From assembly GCA_046330955.1 (NCBI GenBank), contig JAXLRT010000009.1, positions 1 to 64,000 on the forward strand: a stretch of 64,000 nt of DNA. Direction: 5' to 3'. Numbering within the stretch: position 1 is the first letter of the stretch; each line of letters begins with the position of its first letter. This DNA is from JADJPO01 sp046330955. Lineage in GTDB: Bacteria > Actinomycetota > Actinomycetes > Actinomycetales > Kineosporiaceae. This document shows positions 41,648 to 51,134 of this stretch, piece after piece. The position numbers and the translations under genes are program-made. The notes beneath the pieces are model-generated. The model did not search any database, was not told the origin of the DNA, and was given only the letters and a program-made list of their open reading frames with translations.

Positions 41648-44473
41648 GTGTCGGTGGTGTCCGCGGTCGGTGAGGTCGGCGACCTCGTCGACGGGCTGCG
41701 CCGCGCCGGGCTGAGCGAGGTCTCGGTCGATGCCGGGGACCGTGCCCGGTACTCCTCCGACGCCTCGCTGTATCGGGTTGTGCCGCAGGCGGTCTCGTGT
41801 CCGCGCCACCCCGAGGAGCTCGTCGCCGCGGTGGAGGTCTGCCGATCGCTCGGGCTGCCGCTCACCCTTCGCGGCGCCGGCACCTCGATCGCCGGCAATG
41901 CCGTGGGGCCGGGCCTGGTGATGGACACCAGCCGGTACCTGAACCGGGTGCTGGACGTCGACCCGATCGCCCGCACCGCCCGCGTGCAACCGGGGTGCGT
42001 GCTGTCCACGCTGCAGGCCGCCGCCGCACCGCACGGCCTACGGTTCGGGCCGGACCCGTCGACCCACAACCGGGCCACCCTGGGTGGCATGATCGGCAAC
42101 AACGCCTGCGGGTCACGGGCCTTGGGCTACGGGCGCACCGCCGACAACGTGGTCGCCCTCGACGTGGTGACCGGGTCGGGCCAGGTGCTGCGGGCCGAGA
42201 GCTTGTCGCCGGCGGACCCCCGTGCCGAGCCTGCCGACCTCACCCGGGGACTGTCCGCCCTGGTGCGGGCGAACCTGGCGACGATCCGGACCGAGTTCGG
42301 TCGGTTCGGCCGCCAGGTGTCCGGCTACTCGATGGAACACCTTCTGCCGGAACGGGATCCATCGCTGGCGCGATTCCTGGCCGGCACCGAGGGCACGCTG
42401 GCCGTGATCCGCGAGGCCACGGTGCGGCTGGTGCAGGCGCCGCCGCACACCGTGCTGGTGGTGCTCGGGTACCCCGACATGGCCTCCGCCGCGGACGCCG
42501 TCCCCGCCCTGCTCGGCCTGCACCCGGTGGCGGTCGAGGGACTGGACGCCCGCATCGTGGACGTCGTCCGGGCGCAGCGGGCGGCGCACGGCGGCGGCCC
42601 GATCCCCGAGCTGCCACCGGGAACCGGTTGGCTCATGGTCGAACTCGGCGGCGCCGACCCGGGTGAACTCGGGCCGCGCGCGGTCGAGGTGATCGGGGCG
42701 TCCGGTGCCCTCGGGGCCAGGGTGGTCGAGCATCTGGGTGAGACCGCCGCGCTCTGGCGGATCCGTGAGGACGGCGCCGGGCTGTCCTCACGCAGCCCCC
42801 GAGGGCGTCCGGCGCACGCAGGCTGGGAGGACTCGGCGGTGCCGCCCGCGAACCTGGGCGCCTACCTGCGGGCCTTCGATGCCCTGCTGACCACGCACGA
42901 CCTGACCGGAATCCCCTACGGGCACTTCGGGGACGGCTGCCTGCACATCCGGCTCGACCTGCCGCTCGACGGCCGGGACGGCGCCGGTGCGTTGCGGGCC
43001 TTCCTCACCGATGCCGCCGACCTGGTCGCTGCCCACGGTGGATCGATGTCCGGTGAGCACGGTGACGGCCGGGCCCGCAGCGAGTTGTTGCCCCGCATGT
43101 ACTCGCCGGCGGCGCTGTCGCTGTTCGCCGACGTCAAGGAGCTGTTCGACCCGGACGGCGTGCTGAACCCGGGCATCGTGGTGCGCCCCGCCGCCGTGGA
43201 CGCCGACCTGCGGCTCGCGCAACCCCGTGCGCCTCATCGGCTCACCGAGGAGGTGCACCGGTGCACCGGCGTCGGCAAGTGCCGGGCCGACACCACCGCG
43301 GCCGGTGGGGTGATGTGTCCCTCGTACCTGGCCACCCGGGACGAGAAGGACTCGACCCGCGGTCGCGCCCGGGTATTGCAGGAGATGGTCAACGGCACGC
43401 TGATCACCGGGGGATGGCGGGCGCCCGAGGTGCACGAGGCCCTCGACCTGTGCCTGTCGTGCAAGGGATGTGCCTCGGACTGCCCGACCGGCATCGACAT
43501 GGCCGCCTACAAGTCCCTGGTGTTGCACCAGGCCTACCGGGGCCGGCTGCGCCCGATGGACCACTACGCCCTGGGGTGGTTGCCGCTGTGGGCACGGCTG
43601 GCCACCGCCTCGCCCCGGGGTGCCACGGCCGTGAACCGGTTGCTGGGCAACGGGTCCGTTGCCGCGGTGGTCAAGCGCCTGGGCCGGATCGATGCCCGGC
43701 GGCCCTTGCCGGCGTTCGCCCCCCGGACCTTCCGCCGGTGGTTCGCCGATCACTCGCCACCGCAGAGCGGCGGCGGACGCGGCGTCCTGCTGTGGGTGGA
43801 CACCTTCACGAACCACTTCAGCCCGCAGGTCGGCATCGCCGCGGTGCGCGTGCTGGAGGCGGCCGGGTTCACCGTGCAGCTCACCGACCGCGACGAGTGC
43901 TGCGGGCTGACGTGGATCTCGACCGGACAGCGATCGGTGGCCCGGCGGCTGCTGACCCGCAGTGTCCAGGCGCTCGAAGGCGTTGCCGCTCAGGAGATTC
44001 CCATCGTGGGCTTGGAGCCGTCGTGCACCGCGGTGTTCCGGGACGACGCGGCCGAGTTGGTCGGTCGAACGGTGCGGGTGCAGACCCTGGCCGAGTTGCT
44101 GAGCGAGGTCGACACCTCGTTGCTGCCCCGACTGGACGGCATCTCGGCGGTGGCCCAACCGCACTGTCATCAGCACGCGGTCATGGGGTTCGAGACGGAC
44201 ACCGCCCTGTTGAGCCGGTCGGGTGCCGAGGTCACCGCGGTCGGCGGCTGTTGCGGTCTGGCCGGCAATTTCGGTGTGGTGCAGGGGCATTACGACGTCT
44301 CCGTGGCAGTCGCCGACACCTCGTTGCTGCCGGCGCTGGACGCTCAGGCCGAGCTGAACCCGGGCGGGATCGCCCTGGCCGACGGGTTCTCGTGCCGCAC
44401 CCAGATCGAGGCTCTCACCGGACGGCGCGCCGTCCACCTGGCCGAGATGCTCGCCGACCGCCTACCCGGCTGA
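41648..44473 (+). CDS. FAD/Fe-S D-2-hydroxyacid dehydrogenase-type protein
   Basis: 941 residues, GTG 41648, 14 bases after the FKBP stop. The FAD_binding_4 domain has LTLRGAGTSIAGNAVGPGLV and STHNRATLGGMIGNNACGSR ALGYGRTADN. The FAD-linked oxidase C domain carries YGHFGDGCLHIR and SGEHGDGRAR (~467). The Fe-S part has CTGVGKC (~538), CLSCKGCASDCPTG (~601) and two CCG-type motifs (DECCGL ~749, GGCCGL ~866). This is the fusion architecture of membrane-associated D-lactate/D-2-hydroxyglutarate-type dehydrogenases that pass electrons to quinone. The product would be a 2-oxo acid. It is convergent with the A-T-TE gene, 14 bases apart. Confidence 0.85.
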   Translation: MSVVSAVGEVGDLVDGLRRAGLSEVSVDAGDRARYSSDASLYRVVPQAVSCPRHPEELVAAVEVCRSLGLPLTLRGAGTSIAGNAVGPGLVMDTSRYLNRVLDVDPIARTARVQPGCVLSTLQAAAAPHGLRFGPDPSTHNRATLGGMIGNNACGSRALGYGRTADNVVALDVVTGSGQVLRAESLSPADPRAEPADLTRGLSALVRANLATIRTEFGRFGRQVSGYSMEHLLPERDPSLARFLAGTEGTLAVIREATVRLVQAPPHTVLVVLGYPDMASAADAVPALLGLHPVAVEGLDARIVDVVRAQRAAHGGGPIPELPPGTGWLMVELGGADPGELGPRAVEVIGASGALGARVVEHLGETAALWRIREDGAGLSSRSPRGRPAHAGWEDSAVPPANLGAYLRAFDALLTTHDLTGIPYGHFGDGCLHIRLDLPLDGRDGAGALRAFLTDAADLVAAHGGSMSGEHGDGRARSELLPRMYSPAALSLFADVKELFDPDGVLNPGIVVRPAAVDADLRLAQPRAPHRLTEEVHRCTGVGKCRADTTAAGGVMCPSYLATRDEKDSTRGRARVLQEMVNGTLITGGWRAPEVHEALDLCLSCKGCASDCPTGIDMAAYKSLVLHQAYRGRLRPMDHYALGWLPLWARLATASPRGATAVNRLLGNGSVAAVVKRLGRIDARRPLPAFAPRTFRRWFADHSPPQSGGGRGVLLWVDTFTNHFSPQVGIAAVRVLEAAGFTVQLTDRDECCGLTWISTGQRSVARRLLTRSVQALEGVAAQEIPIVGLEPSCTAVFRDDAAELVGRTVRVQTLAELLSEVDTSLLPRLDGISAVAQPHCHQHAVMGFETDTALLSRSGAEVTAVGGCCGLAGNFGVVQGHYDVSVAVADTSLLPALDAQAELNPGGIALADGFSCRTQIEALTGRRAVHLAEMLADRLPG

Positions 44474-44487
44474 GCCGCTCGGAACGG

Positions 44488-47067
44488 TCAGCGCAGCGAC
44501 TCGAGCAGCACCCGAGCCACCTCCGCGACATGGGGCTCGCGCAGCATCGACAGATGGTCACCGCCGACCTCGACCAGCCGCCAGTCACCGGTCAGGTGGG
44601 GAGCCCACGCCGAACGCTGCTGCTTCTCGGGGGAGTCGGCGACCAGGACGACGGCGCGTCCGGCATACGGCCTGGTGCGGTAGTGCCGGCCGATGAACGA
44701 GGTGAGGTCGTAGAAGCGCCAGTAGTTGCCGCCCCCGGGCGGGGTCGCCCAGCCGGTGGCGGCCAATCCGATGCCGGCCTTGACCCGCTCGAGCAGCGGC
44801 CGCTGCTTCGGGGCGGGGTGCATCGAGGGCTCCGGCGGGAAGGAGTCGATCACCGCGAGCAGGGACACCTGCTCGCCCGCGGCCCGCAACTGGTGGGCCA
44901 TCTCCAGCGCCACCAGGCCACCGTAGGAGTGTCCGGCGAGCACGTACGGCCCTCGCGCCTGCACCGTCTTGATCACGGCGATGTTGCGCTTGGCGGCTCG
45001 GCCCACGGTCCAGTCGGGCAGGCCGCGACGCTCCATGCCGTGCATCTGGACGGCGTACGACGGCTGATCCTCGCCGAGCCGGCGCGCCAGGGCGACGAAG
45101 GCGACCCCCAGCCCGCCGCCGCCGGCGATGAAGAACACCGGTGGCCGGGTTCCGGTGCGCTGCAAAGGAACCAGGACGGCGCCCAGCGCGTCCGGTGCGC
45201 GCTGCACCCGTGCCGCGTACTCGCGCACCGTGGGCGCCTCGGTCAGCACCGTGGCGGTGACCTGGCCCGCGGGGACGCCGAGATCGGTGACCGTGGCGGC
45301 CAGTACCGCCTCGGCCGCGAGGGAGTCGCCGCCGAGTTCGAAGAAGTCGTCGTCGGGACCGACCGATTCCAGCTCCAGCGCCCCGGCCCAGACATCGGCC
45401 ACGGCCTGTTCCCAATCGCTCATCGGGCCGTAGGTCTCCGGGCCGCCGATCGCCGGTGGCTCGGGCAGCGCCGCCCGGTCGAGCTTGCCGCGATCGGTGC
45501 GCGGCAGGGCCTTCAGGAAGACCACCACCTCGGGCACCATGTGGCCGGCCAGCAGCTCCCGCAACCTCTTGCGGATCTCGGCCGCGCTGGGCTGCTCGGC
45601 GCGCGAGACCACGTACGCCACCAGGCGCTGGGAACCGGCCGCCGGGTCGGACCCCGGGCGCAACGCGGCCACGGTGACCGCCTCGACGACGTCGGGCAGC
45701 GTGAACAGTGCGGCGTCCACCTCACCCGGCTCGACCAGGTAGCCGCGGATCTTCACGCTGTGGTCGCGCCGCCCCAGCAACCGCAGTACCCGACCGGCCG
45801 GCCCGGTCTCGAACACCCCGACGTCGCTGGTGCGATACGTCCGGGTGCCATCGGCGTTGGCGGTGAAGGACTTCGCGGTGTTCTCGGGGTCGTGGAAGTA
45901 CCCGGAGGCCATGAATGCCGTGGTCACCGTCAGCACCCCGGGCTCGCCGTCCGGCCGTTCGCTGCCGTCGTCCGCGGTGATCCGCAGCACGGTGTCACCG
46001 ACCGGGTGGCCGACCGGCAGCGGGCCATCCAGCCGCGGGTGGTCGGCCGGCACCGCGTACTCGGCGATCAGCCCGGTCTCGCTGGAGCCGTACCGGTTAC
46101 GCACCACGCAGGTCGGTGGCAGCAACGCCCGCGCCGCCTCGACGTCCCGGCCGTGCGCGGCCTCACCGGCGATGGTCAACGACCGCAGACCCGTGAGCAG
46201 GGCAGGGTCGGGGCGGGTGCCGACGAAGGCCCGCAGAATGGCCGGGCTGGAGTGCATCACCGTCGCGCCGACCCGGTGCAGCCACGCCGGCAGGCCGGCG
46301 ATCCCCGAACCCCGGACGTCGTACAGCTCCATGCGCGAGCCGACCACCAGCCCGGCCACGGTGACCATCAGGCCGGCGTGGAAGGCCAGTGGCAGGGTGT
46401 GCGCCACCACGTCGTCGGCGCCGTAGCAGCCGGTGTCGATCGAGTTGGTCCAGGCGTCGCGGGTGAGCATGCGGTGGTCGTTGACGACGACCTTGGGAAC
46501 CCCGGTCGAGCCGGAGGTGAAGGCGAGCGCGGCAGCAGCTCCCGGGTCCGGTGGCTGCTCCCAGAGCACGGCCAGGCTCGCGGCGTCGTCCGGCACCCGG
46601 TCGAGACCGGTCAGCAGCAGGTGCTCGGCGATCTGGCCGCCGGTCTCGGCGGTGTCGGGGTGGACGACGCAGGTCGTGGCGCCCGAGCGTTCGACGAAGA
46701 CCCCCAGGCGCGCCGCGGGCGTGCGGGGGTCGAGCACCACCACGGGGTGCCCGGAGGCGAGGATGCCGAGCAGGGCCGCCACCGCACCTGCCTCGTGCGG
46801 GTGCAACAGGGCCACCGGTGCGTGAGGTGCCAGCCGACCGTCGTGCTGCGCGTCACGGATGGTGCGCAACACCCCGGCGGCCTCGGCGGCCAGCGCGCGG
46901 TAACTGAGCCGCCGCTGGGCATCGGCGACGGCGATCGCCTCCGGCTGCGCGTCGAGCACCACCCGGAACCGGGCGATCACCCCGTCGGGCGCGTCGGCCA
47001 TGCTCAATGGCGTCACCGGGCGCGGTGCTGTGGCGGGCTGGGCGCTCTCGGTGGCGCGAATGCTCAT
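44488..47067 (-). CDS. Mono-module A-T-TE synthetase (NRPS-like, no condensation domain)
   Basis: 859 residues, ATG 47067. Adenylation domain ~30-540: TSGSTGVPK (184-192), YGSSETG (326-332), YRTSD (411-415), DHSVKIRGYLVEPGE, and the A10 lysine in RTDRGKLDR (~528). The A4 region reads LPLAFHAGLM (225-234), so the usual Asp that binds an amino-acid alpha-amine is His. The carrier protein has FFELGGDSL (pantetheine Ser ~582). The thioesterase has AGHSYGGLV (Ser ~714), an Asp in VIDSFPP and His in GGDHLSM. It resembles A-T-TE enzymes that activate and dimerise or release acids. It is third in an operon after Gfo/Idh and DLH genes, 40 bases downstream. Confidence 0.85.
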   Translation of the reverse strand: MSIRATESAQPATAPRPVTPLSMADAPDGVIARFRVVLDAQPEAIAVADAQRRLSYRALAAEAAGVLRTIRDAQHDGRLAPHAPVALLHPHEAGAVAALLGILASGHPVVVLDPRTPAARLGVFVERSGATTCVVHPDTAETGGQIAEHLLLTGLDRVPDDAASLAVLWEQPPDPGAAAALAFTSGSTGVPKVVVNDHRMLTRDAWTNSIDTGCYGADDVVAHTLPLAFHAGLMVTVAGLVVGSRMELYDVRGSGIAGLPAWLHRVGATVMHSSPAILRAFVGTRPDPALLTGLRSLTIAGEAAHGRDVEAARALLPPTCVVRNRYGSSETGLIAEYAVPADHPRLDGPLPVGHPVGDTVLRITADDGSERPDGEPGVLTVTTAFMASGYFHDPENTAKSFTANADGTRTYRTSDVGVFETGPAGRVLRLLGRRDHSVKIRGYLVEPGEVDAALFTLPDVVEAVTVAALRPGSDPAAGSQRLVAYVVSRAEQPSAAEIRKRLRELLAGHMVPEVVVFLKALPRTDRGKLDRAALPEPPAIGGPETYGPMSDWEQAVADVWAGALELESVGPDDDFFELGGDSLAAEAVLAATVTDLGVPAGQVTATVLTEAPTVREYAARVQRAPDALGAVLVPLQRTGTRPPVFFIAGGGGLGVAFVALARRLGEDQPSYAVQMHGMERRGLPDWTVGRAAKRNIAVIKTVQARGPYVLAGHSYGGLVALEMAHQLRAAGEQVSLLAVIDSFPPEPSMHPAPKQRPLLERVKAGIGLAATGWATPPGGGNYWRFYDLTSFIGRHYRTRPYAGRAVVLVADSPEKQQRSAWAPHLTGDWRLVEVGGDHLSMLREPHVAEVARVLLESLR

Positions 47068-47107
47068 GTGGTGTTACCCCCCGGTCGGGTCCGGCCGTCC
47101 GACGCTA

Positions 47108-47866
47108 TCACCGGCCCTCCTCGCGCGAGTCGGAGCTGAGATGAGTAGCGAAGAAGGCCTCGATCCGGGCCCAGGCGTGAGCCGCGGCGGCGGGCTCGGG
47201 CCCGGCGCCCGAGGCTCGCAACAGGGGACGCAGCAGCCGAGGGCCGTTGGCACCCTCGTTGAGGAAGGAATGACCCGCCGCGGGGTACTCCAGCACGTCG
47301 TGCACCACCCCGGCCCGCCGCAGGGCGGCCTCCAGGCGGCCGGCGGCGCCCCGCAGCGAGGCGTCGCGCCCGCCGTAGGACGCCACCAGGGGGCACGCGC
47401 CGTCCACCGCGGCGTCCAAGTTCTCGGGCAGGATCGCGTAGTTGACCGCGCCGGCGTCGAACCCGCGCTGGGCACCGAGCAGCGCGAAGCCGCCGCCCAG
47501 GCAGAAGCCGAGCACTCCGACCTGCCCGGTGCAGTCGGGCTGGTCGAGCAGCCAGAGCCGCGCGGCATCCATGTCGGCGACGGCTCGGCCCTGGCCGGTG
47601 AACATCGCCCGGAACGTCGCGACCACACACCGCCGCGCGCCGCCGTCGCTGTACAGGTCGGGAACCAGGGCCAGGTAGCCCATCGCGGCCAGCCGGTCGG
47701 CGTGAGCCCGCATCTCGACGTCCAGACCGAACGCCTCGAACATCACCACCACCCCCGGCCACGGTCCGGGATGCGTTGTGGGCGTGGGGGTCGCGAGATA
47801 CCCGGACAGGCTCACCGAGCGCCCGGGCAGATCGATGCCGGTGAGGTCGACGAGCCGGCCGGTCAC
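47108..47866 (-). CDS. Dienelactone hydrolase-family alpha/beta hydrolase
   Basis: 252 residues from GTG 47866, which overlaps the Gfo/Idh stop (GTGA). DLH pattern: GVVVMFEAFGLDVEMRAHAD, RLAAMGYLALVPDLYSDGG, nucleophile Cys in VGVLGFCLGGGFALL (~129), acid in SYGGRDASLRG, and His in EYPAAGHSFLNEG. Family members use a Cys-Asp-His triad to hydrolyse lactones and other activated esters. It sits between the oxidoreductase and the A-T-TE synthetase, which suggests a role on the same product or intermediate. Confidence 0.85.
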   Translation of the reverse strand: MTGRLVDLTGIDLPGRSVSLSGYLATPTPTTHPGPWPGVVVMFEAFGLDVEMRAHADRLAAMGYLALVPDLYSDGGARRCVVATFRAMFTGQGRAVADMDAARLWLLDQPDCTGQVGVLGFCLGGGFALLGAQRGFDAGAVNYAILPENLDAAVDGACPLVASYGGRDASLRGAAGRLEAALRRAGVVHDVLEYPAAGHSFLNEGANGPRLLRPLLRASGAGPEPAAAAHAWARIEAFFATHLSSDSREEGR

Positions 47867-48954
47867 AGCGCCACCGGTTCCACCTCGACCCGGCGTCCGT
47901 TGCGCAGGCTCTCGAGGACCGCGAGCGAGACCGCGAGCGAGGCGACGCCGTCCTCGCCGCTGACCAGCACCTCGCCCACCCCGTGGACGGCGGCCGTGAA
48001 GGCGCGCACCGTGGTCAGGTACAGGTCCTCGCGCGGGCCGATGTCCAGCGGTTCGCCGCGGTGGTTCGCCCCGTCGCCGCGCCACAGCGTGACCGTGCCC
48101 ACCGGGTCGCCGGTGTTGCAGTTCTCGCCGACCAGGGCGCCCTCGGTGCCCAGGATGTGCAGCCCGGTCGGCAGGTGGGCGTTGTTGTAGGCGTCGTGGG
48201 TCTGCACCAGGATGTCCGGTCCACCATCGGGTGAGGCCCACACCGCGGTGGTCACCACGGCATCGGCCGGGCCGGGGGCGCCGTCCGGGGAGCGGTTGTC
48301 CTGTTGCAGCGCCTGCGCGGTGACCGTGCGGGCGTGGCTGCCCAGGATCGCGTTCACGGCGGCGGCGTCGTGCACCGTGACATCCAGGACGGCGCCCCCG
48401 CCGTCGACGTCCTGCACCCGCCAGCCGACCAGTCGCGGTGGCAGTTGGACGGCGTGTGCCACCCGGACGGCGCGCACCTGCCCGATCAGCCCATCGGCCA
48501 CCGCCTGGCGCAGCACCCGGTGGGTGGGGGAGGCCGGCAGGTGGTGGTTGGTGGCCAGCACGACGCCGGCCTCACGCGCGGCGAGCACCATGGCGCGGGC
48601 GTCGTCCAGCGTGAGGGCAAGAGGTTTCTCGGCCAGCACGTGCTTTCCGGCACGGCAGGCGGCGATGACCTGGTCGTGGTGCAGCTGGTTCACCGACGAG
48701 ACGTAGACCGCGTCGACGTCGTCCCGCTCGATCGCCGCCGCCAGCTCGGTGGTCGAGGTGGCGATGCCGTGCCGGGTGGCGTAGGCCGCGGCGTGATCGG
48801 CCCGTCCGGAGCGCACCACGACCGCCTCGCCACCGGCGGCCCGGATGGCGGGCAGCACCCGGGTGGCCGCGATGTCGCTGGCACCGATCACGGCCCACCG
48901 CAGCGCGGGCGGGTGGGGGCGGGAGGCAACTGCTACCGGCGGTGGCGTCGTCAT
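47863..48954 (-). CDS. Gfo/Idh/MocA-family NAD(P)-dependent oxidoreductase
   Basis: 363 residues from ATG 48954. N-terminal Rossmann fold LRWAVIGASDIAATRVLPAI, then DAVYVSSVNQLHHDQVIAAC and the signature AGKHVLAEKPLALTLDDARA (catalytic Lys in EKP). The C-terminal alpha/beta domain has GGGAVLDVTVHDAAAVN. Substrates are usually sugars or inositols; here the context with DLH and an A-T-TE enzyme leaves this open. It is the first gene of the minus-strand trio; 63 bases separate it from the divergent GMC gene. Confidence 0.85.
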   Translation of the reverse strand: MTTPPPVAVASRPHPPALRWAVIGASDIAATRVLPAIRAAGGEAVVVRSGRADHAAAYATRHGIATSTTELAAAIERDDVDAVYVSSVNQLHHDQVIAACRAGKHVLAEKPLALTLDDARAMVLAAREAGVVLATNHHLPASPTHRVLRQAVADGLIGQVRAVRVAHAVQLPPRLVGWRVQDVDGGGAVLDVTVHDAAAVNAILGSHARTVTAQALQQDNRSPDGAPGPADAVVTTAVWASPDGGPDILVQTHDAYNNAHLPTGLHILGTEGALVGENCNTGDPVGTVTLWRGDGANHRGEPLDIGPREDLYLTTVRAFTAAVHGVGEVLVSGEDGVASLAVSLAVLESLRNGRRVEVEPVAL

Positions 48955-49017
48955 GCTCAGAGTGAACCACCCGTGCGGGGCTGGGCAGAGCCCGTGCGGA
49001 GTGCTTGTATCGAGGCC

Positions 49018-50514
49018 GTGGCCGGCCCCTACGACGTGGTGGTGATCGGGTCGGGCATGGGTGGAGCCACCTGTGCCTGGGCCCTGGCTCGGCGTGGCGC
49101 CAAGGTGCTCGTGCTCGAACGGGGCGAGCGGCTGCCCCGCGAACCGCAGAACGCCGACCCCCGCGAGGTCTTCTTGCGTCGCCGGTACAAGCCCGCCGAG
49201 ACGTGGCTGGACGCCTCGGACCCCGCTCGGGCGGCTCGACGATTCGCCCCCGGGGTGCACTACGTGGTGGGGGGCAACACCAAGGTCTACGGCGCCAGCC
49301 TGCCGCGATTGCGCGAGAGCGACTTCGAGGCGACCGAGCACCCCGACGGGCTGTCGCCCGCCTGGCCGTTCAGCTACCAGGACCTGGAGCAGTACTACGT
49401 CGAGGCCGAGGCGCTCTACCGGGTGCACGGCAGTACCGGTGAGGACCCGACCGAACCCTGGCGCAGCGCGCCCTACCCGTACCCGGCGATGCCCCACGAG
49501 CCCTACATCGCCGAGCTGGCCGATCGGCTGCGCGCTCGCGGGGTGCACCCGGCCGGCAACGCCATGGGGATCGACCTGCGCGAGGGGGGAAGCTGCATCC
49601 GGTGCCGCACCTGCGACGGCTTCCCCTGCCCGTTCGGCGCCAAGAGCGATGCCGAGACCTGTGCCCTCGACCCGGCCATCGCCACCGGGCAGGTCGAGCT
49701 GCTGACCGGGGCGCGGGTGCAGCGGATCGTGGCCGGTCACGGCCGGCGCGTCGACCACCTGGTGGTCCGGACGGCGGACGGCGAGCGCACCGTCCGCGGT
49801 GATCGGTACGTGCTCGCCGCGGGGGCGGTCAACTCGGCCGCCCTGTTGCTGGCCTCGGCGGACGAGTCCCACCCGAACGGCCTGGGAAATCGCAGCGGGC
49901 TGGTCGGGCGCAATTTCATGATGCACAACAATGCGCACCTCGCGGCGGTGGACGTCGATCGGCCCAACGACGTGACCTTCGCCAAGACGCTGTCGGTCAA
50001 CGACTGGTACCACGAGCTGGGTGCGCTGCAGCTGATCGGCAAGGTGCAGGGGGTGATGATGAAGAGCTGGGCCACCAAGGTGCCGCTGCCCTTGCTCAAC
50101 GGCTTGGCCGGTCGCAGCGTGGAGTGGCTGGTGATGACCGAGGATCTGCCGCATCGGGACAACCGGGTGGTCCTGGCCGCCGACGGGACGATCACGACGT
50201 CCCGCAGAGCCCTCAACACCACGGCCCACAAACGTTTGCACAAACGAGCCGTCGGGCTGCTCAAACAGGTCGGGTATGACCTGGTGTTCACCCAATGGTT
50301 CGACATCAGCATGAACAGCCATCAATGCGGCACAGCGGTCGCCGGATCGGACCCGGCGACGAGCGTGCTCGACCCGTGGTGCCGGCTGCACGAGCTGGAC
50401 AACCTCTGGGTCGTCGACGGGTCGTTCTTCCCGTCCTCGGCGGCCATGAACCCGGCCCTGACCATCGCCGCCCAGGCCCTGCGTGTGGTGGCGGAGTCAG
50501 ACCTGGGGCGCTGA
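49018..50514 (+). CDS. GMC-family FAD oxidoreductase
   Basis: About 498 residues from GTG 49018; a GTG at 48994 is also in frame. FAD-binding YDVVVIGSGMGGATCAWALA RRGAKVLVLERGE; HYVVGGNTKVYGAS is the GMC signature region. A cysteine-rich insert CIRCRTCDGFPCPFGAKSDA lies at ~195-215. The C-terminal active-site pair is His in MNSHQCGTA and Asn in SAAMNPALTIAAQAL. Such enzymes oxidise alcohols, sugars or sterols. It is divergently transcribed from the Gfo/Idh-DLH-A-T-TE operon and converges on shikimate kinase with an 18-base overlap. Confidence 0.85.
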   Translation: MAGPYDVVVIGSGMGGATCAWALARRGAKVLVLERGERLPREPQNADPREVFLRRRYKPAETWLDASDPARAARRFAPGVHYVVGGNTKVYGASLPRLRESDFEATEHPDGLSPAWPFSYQDLEQYYVEAEALYRVHGSTGEDPTEPWRSAPYPYPAMPHEPYIAELADRLRARGVHPAGNAMGIDLREGGSCIRCRTCDGFPCPFGAKSDAETCALDPAIATGQVELLTGARVQRIVAGHGRRVDHLVVRTADGERTVRGDRYVLAAGAVNSAALLLASADESHPNGLGNRSGLVGRNFMMHNNAHLAAVDVDRPNDVTFAKTLSVNDWYHELGALQLIGKVQGVMMKSWATKVPLPLLNGLAGRSVEWLVMTEDLPHRDNRVVLAADGTITTSRRALNTTAHKRLHKRAVGLLKQVGYDLVFTQWFDISMNSHQCGTAVAGSDPATSVLDPWCRLHELDNLWVVDGSFFPSSAAMNPALTIAAQALRVVAESDLGR

Positions 50515-51015
50515 GGCCACCGCGGCCAGCACCACGTCCGCCACCTGTTCCAGCGACCGGTCGGCGGTGTCCAGCACGAGGGTGGCGATCGCGTCGAACA
50601 CCGGCATCCGGCGGGCATGGATCTCGGCCAGGTCGGCCCGGCGCAGCATCGGACGGCGCGTGTCGTCGCCGGTTCGGGCCCGCGCCCGGTCCAGGTCGAT
50701 GCGCAGGTGGACGACCATCGGGTGCCGGCGCAGCAGTGCCTGGGTGCCGGGGTGCATGGCGGCGCCACCGCCGAGCGCCAGCACGCCGACCGGCTCGGTC
50801 AGCAGCCGGGCGATCGTGCGGTGCTCGAGGTCGCGAAAGGCCGGCTCGCCGTCCGTGGCGAAGATGTCGGCGATGGTGCGCCCGGCGTCGGCCTCGATCA
50901 CGGCGTCGGAGTCGGTGAAGGCCACGCCGAGCCGGTCGGCCAGCAACCGCCCCACCGCGGACTTGCCGGCGCCCATGAAGCCGATCAGGACGACGGCGGG
51001 CCGGGTGTCGGTCAT
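50497..51015 (-). CDS. aroK: Shikimate kinase
   Basis: 172 residues, ATG 51015. P-loop GFMGAGKSAVG at residues ~12-22; shikimate-binding DSDAVIEADAG and the Arg in EPAFRDLE; GGGAAMHP; and RPMLRRADLAE in the lid/adenine region. It phosphorylates shikimate in aromatic amino-acid synthesis. It is not beside other aro genes here, which is unusual since aroK often pairs with aroB, so a second copy may exist elsewhere in the genome. It may also belong to the nearby biosynthetic locus. Confidence 0.8.
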   Translation of the reverse strand: MTDTRPAVVLIGFMGAGKSAVGRLLADRLGVAFTDSDAVIEADAGRTIADIFATDGEPAFRDLEHRTIARLLTEPVGVLALGGGAAMHPGTQALLRRHPMVVHLRIDLDRARARTGDDTRRPMLRRADLAEIHARRMPVFDAIATLVLDTADRSLEQVADVVLAAVASAPQV

Positions 51016-51085
51016 GGCCTCAGTGTGCCGTGCGCGCGGCCGTGGGGGTGCACGCACGGCACGTGGCACCGGCGCAGACGGCAAC

Positions 51086-51113
51086 GGGGCGCCGTCCTGG
51101 TGGACGACGCCCC
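51086..51113. terminator. 12-bp stem hairpin after the sugar permease operon
   Basis: GGGGCGCCGTCC (51086-51097) and GGACGACGCCCC (51102-51113) pair with one mismatch and a TGGT loop. It lies just past the stop of the leftward permease gene (51135) and before shikimate kinase, so it insulates the two minus-strand units. Confidence 0.7.
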
Positions 51114-51134
51114 GCGACGGGCCTGTGGTACAGG

